Under the pieces are notes generated by a model. The model had not been told where the DNA came from, searched no databases, and saw only the letters and a list, made by a program, of their open reading frames with translations. Positions 1-13,451 of a stretch of 64,000 bases of DNA are shown one piece after another. Position 1 is the stretch's first letter; every line of letters begins with the position of its first letter. The DNA comes from Dermatophagoides farinae (lineage: Eukaryota; Arthropoda; Arachnida; Sarcoptiformes; Pyroglyphidae), in contig NC_134677.1 in the NCBI RefSeq assembly GCF_024713945.1, positions 8,082,001 through 8,146,000 on the forward strand, given 5' to 3'. The translations under genes were made by a program, and so were the position numbers.

Positions 1-27
1 CATGAAAATTCTGTATATTGTATATAG

Positions 28-3000
28 ATGTACATTACTGGTGCCGTAGAAATATTGCTCAATTATATTTCACCAGAGATTGCATTGTTTGGCGATTTTG
101 AAGCCGACAAAAGTATTCTATACCATAATATTCGTGTATATGGAACGATATTCTTGATAATCATTGGCATTCTGGTATTTATTGGCGTACGATTTGTATC
201 GAAATTTGCACCAGTCGCTTTATTCTGTGTACTTGTTTCAATTCTGAGCGTATATCTTGGTATATTTGTCAATTATAATGGTAATCGATTATATATTATT
301 TATTTAATGGAATAAAATTCAAAAATTGATTGATAATCATCATATTTTATTTTTTTTTTGTTTTTCAACTAAATAATAGGAATTGATAAATATCAAATAT
401 GTACGATTGGTGGCCGAATATTATCATCGAAAAATAACATAACTTGTACTGAGGATGGTTTACGTGAAGTGTTTTGCAATCTAAATGGAACCAGCGATAA
501 TAAATGTGATGATTTTTTCCTGAAAAATCAACATACTATTAAATTGGAACGTGCAATTCCTGGACTTAGTTCTGGTGTGTTTTGGGATAATTTTATGCCA
601 AAATTTCGTGAAAAAGATGATCTAGTCAGTAATGATAATGGAAAATATCGTGAAAATAAATCATGGATGGCACAATTTAATTATGTTTTCGTTGATATTA
701 GTACATCTTTTGCTATATTGGTATCAATTTATTTTCCATCCTGTACTGGTATTCTGGCTGGCAGTAATCGTAGTGGTGATCTTGCCGATGCACAGAAAGC
801 CATACCATTGGGCACTATTGCCGCACAGCTCACAACTAGTTTTGTTTATTTGTCCGTTATATTTCTATTTGGCGCTTCATACAATCCATTATTTATTCGT
901 GATAAATTCGGAGAATCATTGGGCAAAGAATTGGCTGTAAGTTTTTTTTTGTTTGTTTGTTCGTTTATTGCAATATAAATAATATATACTCATTTATATT
1001 ATGATTATGATTCTCATAGGTGACATTAATTTCATGGCCACATCCAACAATAATTTTAGCCGGTGCACTATTGTCCACTTTTGGTGCCGCATTACAATCA
1101 TTGGTTGGTGCACCACGATTATTACAAGCAATAGCCAAGGATCAGATTATACCATTTTTGGATCCATTACAATATGTTAATAAACATGGTGAACCAGTCA
1201 TTGCCATTGCCGTTTCATTGGCTATTGCTGAGGGAGCCATTCGTATGTGTTTTTTTTTTGTTTATATTGCAAATTATCAATTTTTTCTAATTTTCAATTT
1301 TGTTTGTTTTTTTTCGTTTCATTTCAATCACATAAAGTCATTGGAAATCTTGATTTTATTGCTCCAGTATTGACAATGTTCTTCCTAATGTGTTACATGT
1401 TTCTTAATTTAGCATGTACAGTACAATCAATATTACGTACACCATCATGGCGTCCACGTTTTAAATATTATCATTGGTCCATTTCATTAGCTGGAATATT
1501 TTTATGTTTATTAGTAATGTTTTTATCATCATGGATCTATACATTATGTGCAATGGCATTGGCTGCATTTATTTATAAATATATTGAATATCGTGGAGCG
1601 GAAAAAGAATGGGGCGATGGTATTCGTGGTTTAGCTTTGAGTGCTGCACGTTATTCATTATTAAGACTAGAAGAAGGTTTGTTTAGTTGTTTTGATTTGA
1701 TTTGATTTGATTTGATATTATTTTACAATATCAAATTTCACTTTTGATGTTTGTGTGTTTATTTTTTTTTCATTCATTTATACAGGTCCTCCACACACTA
1801 AAAATTGGCGTCCACAATTACTTTGCCTAGTGAAATTGAATCCAGATACATTAGAATTGAAGAATTCAAAAATATTAACCTTTGCATCACAACTAAAAGC
1901 AGGCAAAGGTTTGACCATTATAACTAGTGTATTAAATGGAAATTATGAAACCGAATCTGGTATTGCTCAATCGGCTAAACAATCTTTACGGCATTCGATG
2001 GACAAAGAAAAAGTAAAAGGATTCGCTGAAGTTATAATCACTAAAGATGTGACACAAGGATTGAGTCATATAATACAGACAGCTGGTCTTGGTGGTTTGA
2101 AACATAATACCGTACTAATGGCATGGCCACATAAATGGCGTCATTCAACATCTAGAGATAAACATAATCGATTCTTGTCCGTTGTTCGTCATGCAACATC
2201 AGCGAATGCTGCATTGATTGTTGCCAAAGGTTTAAACATGTGGCCTGAGAATAATGATCGTTTAGGTGGAAACATTGACATTTGGTGGATAGTCCATGAT
2301 GGTGGATTGGTAAATGACAAAAAATTTTTTTTTTTTTTTTGCTTCATTGATTTGTTTTCAATAATTTTTATATTTTTTTTTATCAATTTTACAACAACAA
2401 CAACAACAACAACAACAAATTATAATAGCTCATACTATTGGCCTATGTACTTTCACAGCATCGTACTTGGAAATCGTGCAAGTTACGAGTGTTTACCGTA
2501 GCACAATTAGAAGATAATTCCGTACAAATGAAAAAAGATTTGGAAAAATTTCTTTACCATTTAAGGATAGAAGCGACCGTTGAAGTTATCGAAATGAGCG
2601 ATACAGGTTTGTTGTGTTTGTTACAAATTTCCAATTCTAACTTTGAAACTTTAATGCTACACATTTGCATTAAGTTCAATTCATTATCAATGAATGAATG
2701 AATATTTTTGGATGTTTATTCTTGTTGTAATTTTTTTTTGTTGTTTATATTCTTTATTTGTTTGTTGCACGTTTGCTCGACATTATTGTTGGTCGTCATT
2801 TCTATTGTTATTCATCGCATACAAAATCACAGATGTTAGCGCCTATACATATGAAAGAACTGTATTAATGGAACAACGAACACAAGTTTTGCAAGCATAT
2901 GGTAATGAATTATCTGTTATCAATTCTAATGAAACAATCAAGCCCGATGAATTGAATGTTCGACGAATGTAAGTGTGTGTATGCTGTTGTTTGTTGGCTG

Positions 3001-3427
3001 GCAGCAGCAGCAGCAGCAGCAGCATATAAATTAAATGTGTGCAACACCACCATTCATTTGATTTGGAAAACAAAAAAAAAAAAAAAAAAAAAAACAAAAC
3101 AAAACAAAAAAAAAATATCATAAAACTTACTCACGATTTCTTTCTATTTATTTTTCGTTTCTTTTTCTTTTTTTTTTGCCTCCATCTCTCATATATATAT
3201 TTATATTCCATTAAATTAGGCATACTGCCGTCAAATTAAACGAACATATAATCAACAAAAGTCATGCATCTAAATTGGTCATAATAAATATGCCTGGTAT
3301 ACCGAGAAAAATGACACCAGGCAGTGAAACAAATTATATGGAATTTATTGAAGTACTAACTGAAGGTCTTGAACGTGTCATTTTGGCTAGAGGTGCTGGC
3401 CGTGAAGTGATTACGATTTTTTCCTAA
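28..3427 (+). CDS. kcc: K-Cl cotransporter (SLC12A4-7 family, kazachoc-like), 5' end outside window
   Basis: Electroneutral K+/Cl- symporter of the plasma membrane. Eight exons are read with intact phases: 28-280, 380-936, 1020-1242, 1338-1676, 1786-2309, 2429-2606, 2833-2968 and 3220-3427. They give 805 residues; the N-terminus and first membrane helices lie left of the window. Seen: the four-cysteine extracellular loop typical of KCCs, the stretch around [12 protein letters not shown], the block [19 protein letters not shown]-like (here [19 protein letters not shown]), [20 protein letters not shown] and a terminal GREVITIFS. Two C-terminal threonine contexts that WNK/SPAK kinases phosphorylate in vertebrate KCCs are kept (SAYTYERT and MHTAVKLNE), so volume-sensitive control by phosphorylation is likely. 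Identity is very secure; subtype within KCC1-4 is not meaningful for an arthropod. Confidence 0.96.
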
Positions 3428-3641
3428 AAAAAAAAAAAAAAAATAACGAAAGAACAAAACAAACAAGCAAAAAAAAAACACTGCATCAAGCAAAACTTTT
3501 GATCCATGATCCATTATATTCTTAATTATTATTATTTATAAATTATACATCATCATTATCATCTTGTCATGAACTGTCATCGTCTTTTTTTTTGTTGTTG
3601 TGAGTGTAGTGCTTCTTTTTTTTTCTCCTTCTTATTATACG

Positions 3642-3647
3642 AATAAA
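3642..3647 (+). terminator. Poly(A) signal AATAAA for the KCC gene
   Basis: A canonical AATAAA lies 215 bp after the KCC stop codon in GAATAAAAGT. It is the first exact hexamer seen downstream on this strand. Confidence 0.5.
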
Positions 3648-4367
3648 AGTAACTTGAATCATCTTGTTTGTGCAACGATGAAAATCAATCAAGAAAAAAC
3701 AAACTGAACAGGAAACAATAGCAGCAGTATCAACGTCAATTCAAACAACAACAACAACAACAACCGACAACAGCAACATCTCACCATTTATAAAACAATT
3801 TTACAAATGTTAAATAGTAGCAATAAAATTACCAAAAAAAAAAAAAAAAAAAAATTCCATGAATCACACACACACACACACAAACTTTCACCATGATACG
3901 AATGAAAACTTTTTTTTTCTTTGTTTTGTTCCATGACAAACACACGATGACAGCAACAGCAGCAGCAGCAATTCTTTTTCCGCCCGTTTAATAAAATTGA
4001 TTCGTTGAACACATTGCCAGCAAAAAAAAAAAAGATTCGTCCATGTCGTCGTGTTTTGTTTTTTTTTTCGATTAAAGTTGATTGTCGTTCATTTTGTTGT
4101 CGATTATTGGCTCATTATAATAACAACAACGACGGCAACAATAACCAAACTTTTTTTTTGTCTTGTCACCGCCAGTCCCGAAACACACACAGACACACAC
4201 ACACACCCAATGCATAACCATTATTTTCAATGGCACCAAACTGGAAAAAAAAGAGTGAAAGAAAAAAAAATCCGATATATTCGTGTAGATTTTTTCAATT
4301 TTGTTTCAATTTATTAATTAAAAACCACATTGATTCATAAACGAACATGCAAACTCTTCATTCCATG

Positions 4368-4398
<31 letters not shown>

Positions 4399-7010
4399 AA
4401 TTGAAATGAAATTGTCTTTCTGATTCAAACCGGCTGAAATGAAATAACAAAAAAAAAAAACAAAAAAACAAACAAAATCTAGAGAGAAATACTGCAATGA
4501 AAAATCATCACAATTTTTCTTCTTCTTCTTATTCTTCTTGTTTATTGATTCATTATCGATTGATTATCAATCTTGTTAATAATAATAATAATTATTTATA
4601 ATATTATTCAACACTGTGATGCATCAAATTTGTTTACACATTGATTAATTTTTTTTGTTTTGTTTTTAATTCAAAATTATTATTAATATTTAATAGATTT
4701 TCTCTTTCATATTATGTGCAATATACTCTCAATTATTAATGTTCATAATAATTAATGAAATAATGTTCTCATTAACACACACACACATAAATTAAACGAC
4801 GCTGTTTTTTTCTTCATTTATAACTAAATAATACATACGTAGTACAATCACGTATACGTAATCTTTTTGTTTTTCATTTCATTATTATTCTGCATTTTAT
4901 AGAATTTTCTAACAAACCAATAACGAATAAGAATGTATACATAATAAGAATATATATATATTAATTGTACTCATTGTATGTATTCTTATCGATGATGATT
5001 ACAATAACAAATGGCAATGATCAAATTCATTATACACACACACACACACACAAACAAACAAACAAAAAAAAACGAATCCATTTAAATTCATTATTATCAT
5101 CATCATCAGTTTTTTTTCTCCATGATTCTTTAAATTCTTTAAATTCTTTATTCTTTATTATTAGCTATAATCAAATATCACAGACACACACACACACACA
5201 TACAGAATTCTTACAACTTCCAACATTTGTCACATTTCACATTCATTATTACATTAAATCAACATAATAATCATATATATATATAGATGTAATGTGTTTT
5301 TTTTCTGAATTTTATTCAATAAAAAAAAAATCATTTCCAAGATAATGGATGTAGCTGCTAATGTGTCATATTCACATTTTTTTTTCTTTGAGTGTAGGTG
5401 GTGATTCCATTGATTAAGGAGTAAAATAGAAATGTATGTACGAAAAAAAAACTGGTTTCATCTTCTTTTCTACCGCGTTTCGTGTTATTAAACCAGGATT
5501 TTTGTGTCAGATTTTTTTTTTTCTTTCTTTCTTTCTGTTGCTCATCTCTGGTTAATCTTTGAACAATAAATTTTTTTTTTTTTTTTTTTGAAATGTCGGA
5601 CATCATCTCTGGGTGTGTGTGTTTGTATCACACTACCGAAAGCATCCACATTCACGGAGTGAAAGAGCAAGAGAAACCAAATTGCTGATTGTTGCTGAGT
5701 GTTGAGTTGTTGTTGTTGTTGTTTTTGTAATGGTCAAAACAAAACAAAAAAAAAAAATCATTCTATGATGTCTATGTGTTTTGTTTTTCTCTTGTTTTCG
5801 GTCTTTATTTTTCTTTAAATCAATGTTTTTGACCATTTTAGAAAATCAAATCAAATCAAATAAATAACAAACATCATCATCATCATAATCATCATCAATA
5901 ATAATTCCTACTATATATACTATAGTTCCACTACATCATCAGTTGATGATTGTCAACATTTTTCTCTTTACACATGATTATGATTCATTCATGTTTATGA
6001 TATTGGAAATTTTTAAATGTTAATGATGATAATTTTTCATGATGAAATGATTATCCATCAAATGATGGCGAAGGTCAGATTCATGATACACACACACACA
6101 CACGAGCACACGCACACACACACACACATAACTTGTTATTGAATTTTTCCTATCCATCCATTGATTATATGTATGAATGAATGATCATCATAATAACTGG
6201 ATTATGTCAAAAATTTTTCCATGTTTACATTGTTCCGTCTTTTTTGTAATTTTTTTTTATTTGTGTGTAAAAGGCCTTTTATGGTTTCTGTCATTGATGA
6301 TTTTTTTCTTTATGGATCATCGTCATAATCATTATCATTATCATTGTTCATTCACAAAATAATAACTTTTTCTTTGATTTTGTCTAAATTGTCAAATGTT
6401 TTTTTAGACAATTGGCCATTTTATTTATTTATATTAATTTATGATGATTTTTGATGATTTTAGAAAAAAAAATTTGTCCATATGAAGACTGATGAGTGGA
6501 TAGAATATATATTTGTAATAGTAAAACAAGACACAGTGATATTGAAGAAAACAGAGATATATAAAAAAAAACTCGAAGAACAAGTGTATGATCATGGACC
6601 AAACAACAACAACATTGTTGTTTGAGAACATGGACAACATGATCATCATCATCATTATAATATCGTCGTCTTCGTCTCCTTCGATAGTGGTGGTGGTGGT
6701 GGTGGTGGTAGTTGTCAGACAAATAAATATAAAACTAGGTCAGTAGTGTCTAGGATGATGATGATGATGATGATGATGAGAGTATTTGAATATGAAATTG
6801 AATGTGGAATAAAATGAAAGTCTTGAAATTTTTTTAAGGGAGAAAAATTCAAAGAGACAGATTCGGTTGTTGTCTCTGTCTCGGTTTCGCTCTCTCACAC
6901 TTTTTCATTTTGAAAAAAATTTGATCACAAAAGAAAGAAAGAAAGAAAAATTTTATTTTTGTTGAAAACAAAATCTTAAGTAAAAAGATGAGATGATGAC
7001 TGACTGCTAG

Positions 7011-7045
<35 letters not shown>

Positions 7046-7543
7046 ATAATTTTGACTGACACCTCGACAAACAAACATACAGGCACCTGGCGCGATATTA
7101 ACATCAATTTTTTTTCTAGATTCGGGATATTTTTTTTTCTTTTACTTTTTTTTGTGTGCAGATCTGCATGTGTATGTGTGTCTCGGTGTCTGTTTACCAT
7201 GATATTGATTTCATATGTGCATTCAAAAAAAAAAAAAAATTCAATTCGATTAAAAATTTGATTAGATTGTGTACATATGGTCATCAATCCAATACAATCA
7301 CATCATGTTGTTGTTGTTGTTGTTATTTTTCATAAACCATCAACGTGTTACGCTGTGTGTATATATATCGCCATGACAAAATCAACAATATAATGATGAT
7401 GACCATCATTGATTAAAGTAAACAGAAAAGAAAAGTTTTTTCAAATTATTGAAAAACGTATTTGACAAAAAAAAGTGGTTTCCACACACACACAAATTCA
7501 TCAGCCAAAACAAACAAAACAGAAAAAATTAAATTTTTCAAAA
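3648..7543. other. Gene-free, microsatellite-rich intergenic stretch
   Basis: About 3.9 kb of A/T runs, (CA)n (for example 4369-4396, 5035-5052, 6090-6130), (CAT)n, (GTT)n and (GAT)n. Open frames here translate to homopolymeric His, Ser, Thr or Phe runs and have no domain signature, so I call none. A TATATATA run at 7361-7368 could serve as a weak TATA element for the chitin-binding gene that starts at 7544. Confidence 0.6.
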
Positions 7544-9950
7544 ATGCGATACAAATTGGCATTCATTCATTGTAAGTATCTGATTCTGTTTCTCTATTTT
7601 TTTTTTTTTTATTAATTCAAATGTAACGATTATGGATGGATTTTATTTTTTGTTCAAATAAAAAAAAAATTTCGTTGTACATTTATAGATATGTTCATGA
7701 TATTCATGACATTAAAAAATGAATGTCTTTGTGATGATGATTGTCATAATTGTTTTGCCATAAGTCAATATTATAATCATCATAATGGTAATCATTATCA
7801 ATCATATCCAATATCGGTGATAAATAATCCTGATCAACGGCAATATGAATCATCCGTTAATTATCAATATATGCATCCATCACAAAATGATGGTGGTACA
7901 TTAAACTATGGCCATCATCATCATCATCATCAAAATTATCAACAACAGCTACAATCACAACAACAACAGCAGCAACAACAACAAATCCATTCTTCTTTAT
8001 TATCGAAGCCATTGCCGCCACCACCGCAACCACCACCACCACAATATCGTCCAATAATAATGGCTTATCATCCTCGGTAAGTATTTTCGATTTGTACCGT
8101 AGCAAAATCCGTGAATTAAAGATTTTTTTTTTTGATAGTGTAAACAATAGACATTATCCATTTTTCACACGAAATTCCGATCATCTATTGGATGATTCAC
8201 CATCATCCAGATCGAATAATGATAATGAATCCATAATTGATGATAATACAACAGATGAACAACAGCAACAACAAAATCAACAACAACAACAATCATTTGT
8301 ACGTGTACCACAGAAATCTGTACGCCAAAGAATATCCAATCAATATTGGCCACCATTAGTGAATCATACATTTGGAAATTCTATCGGAAATTTTGCGACG
8401 ACTACGACGACATCTACGACTACAACCACAACGACGACGACGACTACCACAACTACTACAACTACAACACCGGCACCACCACCATTTTCATTAGATGATT
8501 ATGAAGAAGAATTTCATCACGAAATGATGTATACATCATCATCAACAACAACAGCTAAACCAAATTACCGGCCAAGACCGGTTTCAATTAGAACGAATCC
8601 TCGATTGCCATCATCATCATTATCAGCCAATGCCAACAACAATAATGCACAGGAATTTTCATCATCATCATCATCATCAGATCATCAATCAAATTCTAAT
8701 AATCGAGTATTGAGCAGGATAGAGAATCCAATTGTCAGCAATAATATCGAGAATAATAATAATAGCACTATAGTGGACAAAAATAATAAATTTGATAATA
8801 CAAATTTCGAAAACAACAACGGACGATTCGGTTCAGGTCAATTTAAATCAAGACGAACCGGAGGTGGTGGCGGTGGTGGTGGTCCACAAGGAAGACAAAG
8901 AAAGCGACAAAGAACTACAACGACGACAACAACAACAACAACTGAACCGCCATATTATGATGATGGAGATTATTATGGTAATCAATAATTTAGAGTTTGA
9001 AATTGTTCCAAAAATATTAAATTTCATTTTCTTTTTCAATAGATTATGATCATGATGATTATGATGTATATGATGATTATGATTATCTAGCTACAACAAC
9101 AACCACAACAACTACGACTACACGAAGACCACGTGATAGACATTATCGTGGTCGAGGTGGACATCATCATCGTCGACGTGGTGGTGGTGGTGGAAGAAGA
9201 AGATATCATCATCATCGTCATAATGATGATGATGATGATGAATTATTGCCAGCAAAACCAACAGAACCATCAACAACAACAACGACGACTACATTATCAC
9301 CAAATTATAAACCACGGCCAGATGGTCGTATAATTGATTATCATGCTGATCCAAATTTTCCTTATGAATTGAAAGGTGCCGATCTTACTGATTATCCATT
9401 CTATATTTCAATACCTGAAACTGATTTCAATTGTAAAGGTCGCCATGATGGTTATTATGCAAATATTGATTTAAAATGTCAAGTTTATCATCATTGTGCT
9501 ATTGGTCATCAACGTTATGATTTTCTTTGTCCAAATTATACATTATTCGATCAGACAACATTTACTTGTCGTTTTGTTAACACTGTTGATTGTGATGCAT
9601 CAGAGAATCATTATAAACGTAATAATGAATTATATGTTGAAAGTACAACAAATGGTCCGCAAAATAATTTCTATAATTCTTATCATCATCAACCACCACC
9701 ATCATCGCCACAATCAGAATCATTACAGTCACCTCCACGATCATCATCTTCAAACAATGATCATCTACAGACATCAGATTCTTCATCATCATCGCAATCA
9801 CAATCACAGAATAATGATGATGATAATGACAATTATAGACCAAATCAATTACCATTGATACGATTGAATAAACGGCCACCACTACCACTGCCACCACCAT
9901 CACCACCACAACAACAACAACAACAAAAAAAACCACAACAGATCAAGTGA
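7544..9950 (+). CDS. Secreted chitin-binding protein with one CBM14 (peritrophin-A) domain, CPAP1-like
   Basis: Predicted extracellular protein that binds chitin in cuticle or gut lining. Four exons join in phase (7544-7571, 7689-8076, 8139-8977, 9043-9950) to give 720 residues. The first exon is only 28 bp and splices into a hydrophobic signal segment (MRYKLAFIH plus YMFMIFM). Most of the chain is low complexity: His, Gln, Pro, Ser, Asn, two long Thr runs and an Arg/Gly/His patch. Near the C-terminus (about 9430-9600) is one six-cysteine CBM14 domain: CKGRHDGYYA, CQVYHHCAIGHQ, FLCPNYTLFD and FTCRFVNTVDC. A single CBM14 domain in a long low-complexity protein fits the CPAP1 cuticle family of arthropods; the Thr-rich parts may carry O-glycans. 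The class is secure, the particular CPAP1 member is not. Confidence 0.87.
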
Positions 9951-10103
9951 TATGATTATTGATTTTTTTTTTTACTTTTACTGAATTTTGTTTGTTTGTT
10001 TATCTCATCATCATTCAAGTGAAACAGTTTTGTACAGTTTTAATTTTATTTTTTTGACTTCTGATCGCTTTTTCTCTCATAATTTTTGTGTAAATAATAG
10101 ATG

Positions 10104-10109
10104 AATAAA
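10104..10109 (+). terminator. Poly(A) signal AATAAA for the chitin-binding protein gene
   Basis: AATAAA in ATGAATAAATG, 154 bp past the stop, followed at once by a (TG)n run that could act as the GU-rich downstream element. Confidence 0.55.
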
Positions 10110-10597
10110 TGTGAGTGTGTGTGTGTGTGTGTGTGTTATTTATTTATTTAATTTAATTTAATTTAATGGACACGGGTATGCCACGAATTGGAACGAAATT
10201 TTGGAATTTCATGATGATGAAACCAGAAAGATTCGAAATAATCAATGGTGAAAGAAATTGAAAATCAAAAAAAAATTTCTGAAATGAAGCAAAAAAAGCA
10301 GTGCTGCCATCTATTTGTGATGAAAACTATTTTTTTTTAAAACAAATTTTTATTTTTACCATTCAAAAAGCTCAAATATCAATCAATTCACAATATTTTT
10401 TTTTTGAAAAAAACTTGTTCATGGAAAACACAGAGATAAACAGAAATCGAATATTTAAAGGAAAATAAAATGGAATTTTTCATCTTTTTTTTCTTATTAT
10501 TAATAAAAAAAAATCATCATCGGGAATCAATCAATGATCAAAACTGTTGGATCAAAATTTTTTTGAATGAAACAATTAAATAGAAAAAAAATCAAAT
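10110..10597. other. Short convergent intergenic spacer
   Basis: The space between the 3' ends of the chitin-binding gene and the thymosin gene. It holds (TG)n, (TTTAA)n and A/T runs. At 10303-10312, read on the minus strand, AGATGGCAGC fits the core AGRKGGCRSY of the CTCF motif. No gene is seen. Confidence 0.5.
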
Positions 10598-11066
10598 TCA
10601 GGCCATGGCCTTTTTTTCGGCTTCAATCTCTTCTTTTGTTGGCAATGGATTCTTTTCTTCGGTTTTGGCATGATGAAGTTTTTCCGCTTCGAATGTTTCA
10701 ATACTTTTGAGCAACTGTTGTTGGCCTTTTTCCTGTTCAATTTCTATTTGAAAACAAAATGAAAAAAAAGATAAAATAAAATGAAAATGAAAAGTTTGAT
10801 GACATTTTTAGATATTTCAAATATTTTTTTTTTTCATACGAAAAACGACAGGATGTACATTTTTCTGTTTTTTTTAAATAAATTGATTTAATTTGATTGA
10901 TTGATTCAATTTATCAAACAACAAAAATTCAAATCAACATACCAGTTTTGGATGGTAGTACCACTTTTTCCTGTGTTTCAGTATGTTTAAGCTTATGTTC
11001 ACCGACAAGCTCATTTTTAAGACCATCGGCAATACGTGGAAGATCTTCTTTCGTTGGGCTAGACAT
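10598..11066 (-). CDS. Beta-thymosin protein with two WH2/thymosin repeats (ciboulot-like)
   Basis: Small cytoplasmic actin-monomer binder. Exon 1 is 11066-10943 and exon 2 is 10743-10598, joined in phase 1 across a 199-bp intron, giving 89 residues. Two repeats are visible: the first ends in LKHTETQEKVVLPSKTE and the second reads SIETFEAEKLHHAKTEEKN followed by PLPTKEEIEAEKK, matching the LKKTET and LPTKE hallmarks of thymosin beta. Drosophila Ciboulot has three repeats, this protein has two. A pyrimidine tract ending in ATATATAG just upstream of the ATG (about 11110-11135 read on the minus strand) suggests a 5' untranslated exon further upstream. With Spire next door, two actin-monomer regulators are adjacent, possibly by chance. 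Confidence 0.92.
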
Positions 11067-13451
11067 TTTGATTTTTTGGTTGTTTGTTGATGGTGGTTTT
11101 TTTAAAAAGAAAACTATATATGGAACAAAACAAAAAAAAAGGAAAATTAGTCAAATGCAAGCAAAATGATGATGATCAGAGCAGAAATATTTTGTCACAT
11201 TCGAATTCAAAACGATAAGAAAAAAAAAATGTTCACACGATGACTCATTCATACAGCGAATTGAAATGAATGATAATTATATGAATTGAAATTGATGTTG
11301 TCAACGGATGGAAATGAATCAATGAAATAGTTATGAAAAAAAAATACAGATAAAATACCTCTGGGAATGGATTGAAGAATAAATCAATCAGAAAAATGGA
11401 ACAAAAGTCAAAATTAAATAATAAAAGATAAATTGAAAGCAACAAAAGTTTATGACAATTTTTAAAAATCAATCAATGATGTTTTCGTTATGACAATCAA
11501 ATGTTGAATGCGTTGTTTGTCAAAATTATAAAGCAATGACTATCACGATGATGATGATGATGGTCAGAAAGGGAGTGAAGAAAAAAATGCCGCAGTTTGG
11601 AAATTTCAACATTGGGTTGTAAAAAAAAATGACAAATAAACTAGCGGCAAAATGAAAAACCAAAAAACAAAATGTCTGCAATACATTGAATATTATGATT
11701 GTTAATATATGCACATGCTTTGTAGCTTGCTTGGAAAGGCTACTATTGGTGTTGGTGGTGTTGTAAAAGCTTTGTCATCGAACGACGACCACACCTAATC
11801 ATGAAAAAAAAAAAATTTTTTTTGTAGCCACCAGCTCCATCAATATAACATTGATTCATTAGAAGAGCTCTGGTTTGTGTGTGTGTGTGTGTGTGTGTGG
11901 TATGGATGTTGTAATAGTGGTGGACATGGAATGGCTTTGAAAATATGAAAGAAATGCACTGCAATGTGTGTGTGAGATATCTGGAAAAAAATACTCGCGC
12001 CAATCATAAAAAATCTGATGATTATTTTTGTTTTCTACTTCGATAATAGTGTGTGTGTGTGTGTGTGTTGGTGTGTAAAAAACTGGTATCGTCAACATAT
12101 TGTTATAGCATATGTATATCCAGATAAAATTTTTTTTTTTTTTTTGACAGAGATAAAAAGAAAACCATTTACCGCCCCCGCGTTATTTATTTTTTTTTTC
12201 GTATATTCTTGATATTCACAACAACACACTATCGCATACCGGATTTGTATATTCAAAACACCGACACACGCAAAGACTCTTTCAAATGAAAAAAAAAAAA
12301 AAATAAATAAATAAAGCAAACAAAGCCAGAAATAGACGGAAAAAAAACCAGCCATGACCAGAAAAAAAATGATGATGATGATGATCCCCAGTAATGTTGT
12401 TGTTGTTGTTGTCAATTCACATATCAGTCAAATCATTTTATGGATCCTTTTTTTTGTTTAAATAATAATAATATTTGTTGTACATGTATGAACGACGTAA
12501 TGAATCCAATCCAATCCAATCAAAAAAAAAAAAAAAAAAACGAAAGAACAACAAGTGGTTGTTATCATTTTACATACACACAAACAGACACATATTGAGT
12601 CAATGTATGATTTGTTGATTACTATTACTCTGATGATGATAATAATCAGTCTGATGATTCGTCAAGATATTGGCTATAGAGAAAATGAGAAAAAAAAAGT
12701 GATCATTTGGAGAAAAATTACCTGGCTGTGTCAAATGATTTTTTTTTTTTTGATTATCAATAGAGCAAAAAAAATGATGATGATAATGACGATAATGAAG
12801 ATAATGATTTTTTTTGTGGAAATTTCTCACTTTTCGGAAGAACAAAAATCAAATACAGTCATTTTTTTCATTTCAAAAAAAAATTTGTTGTCGTTTTTTT
12901 TAATATTCAATCAATGGTCAAGTTTTTTCCACATTTTTTATTGTTTTAATATTTAAATAGATGAATCGATTTCATAATGAGAAGAAAAACAAACACAAAA
13001 CAATCAATTTGATAAAAAAAATAGAGGTAGTGTAATCAATAATAATAATAAGAATCAACCAAACAAATCAATCAATCGATCGATCGATCGAAATTTATAA
13101 ATTGAAATATATAAATCTTAACACATATTTTGTTGTTGTTGATATTTATTAGAATAAATAACGTCTGTGTGTGTGTGTGGTGGGTGGGTGTGCGTCTTGT
13201 TTGTTTTTGTGTTTTGTTTTTGATTGAGTGTTTTTAAAACAAAAACAAAAAAAATATACTTGTCTGCTATAAATCTCTTTCTAATCCCAATTGAACAATC
13301 ATAAAAAATGAGAAAAAGTGAAAATCTAAATCATCTATCCATTGTGTATGTGTGTTTGTTTGTCAATAATAATAATGTTGCCATTTGAATAGTTATAGTT
13401 TCACATAATCATCATTATTATTATATCACAGTGATTCTTTATCGGTTGTTT
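11067..13451. other. Intergenic stretch with simple repeats
   Basis: About 2.4 kb between thymosin and the 3' end of spire. It holds (TG)n at about 11873-11900 and 12049-12070, A/T runs and (GAT)n. A small GC-rich patch, GCCCCCGCG-like, sits near 12174-12184 and could mark a distant 5' exon, but nothing shows it. The reverse complement of AATAAA at 13145-13150 could end spire transcripts. Open frames here look spurious. Confidence 0.5.
13145..13150 (-). terminator. Possible poly(A) signal for spire
   Basis: AATAAA on the minus strand, about 300 bp beyond the spire stop codon. It is chosen only by position. Confidence 0.35.

Noticed and set aside
6429-7287. Open frames with poly-His, poly-Ala or poly-Leu runs
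   Set aside because: They are translations of (CAT)n and (CTG)n microsatellites with no conserved segment; the same holds for most frames in 3.5-7.5, 11-13.4 and 17-29 kb.
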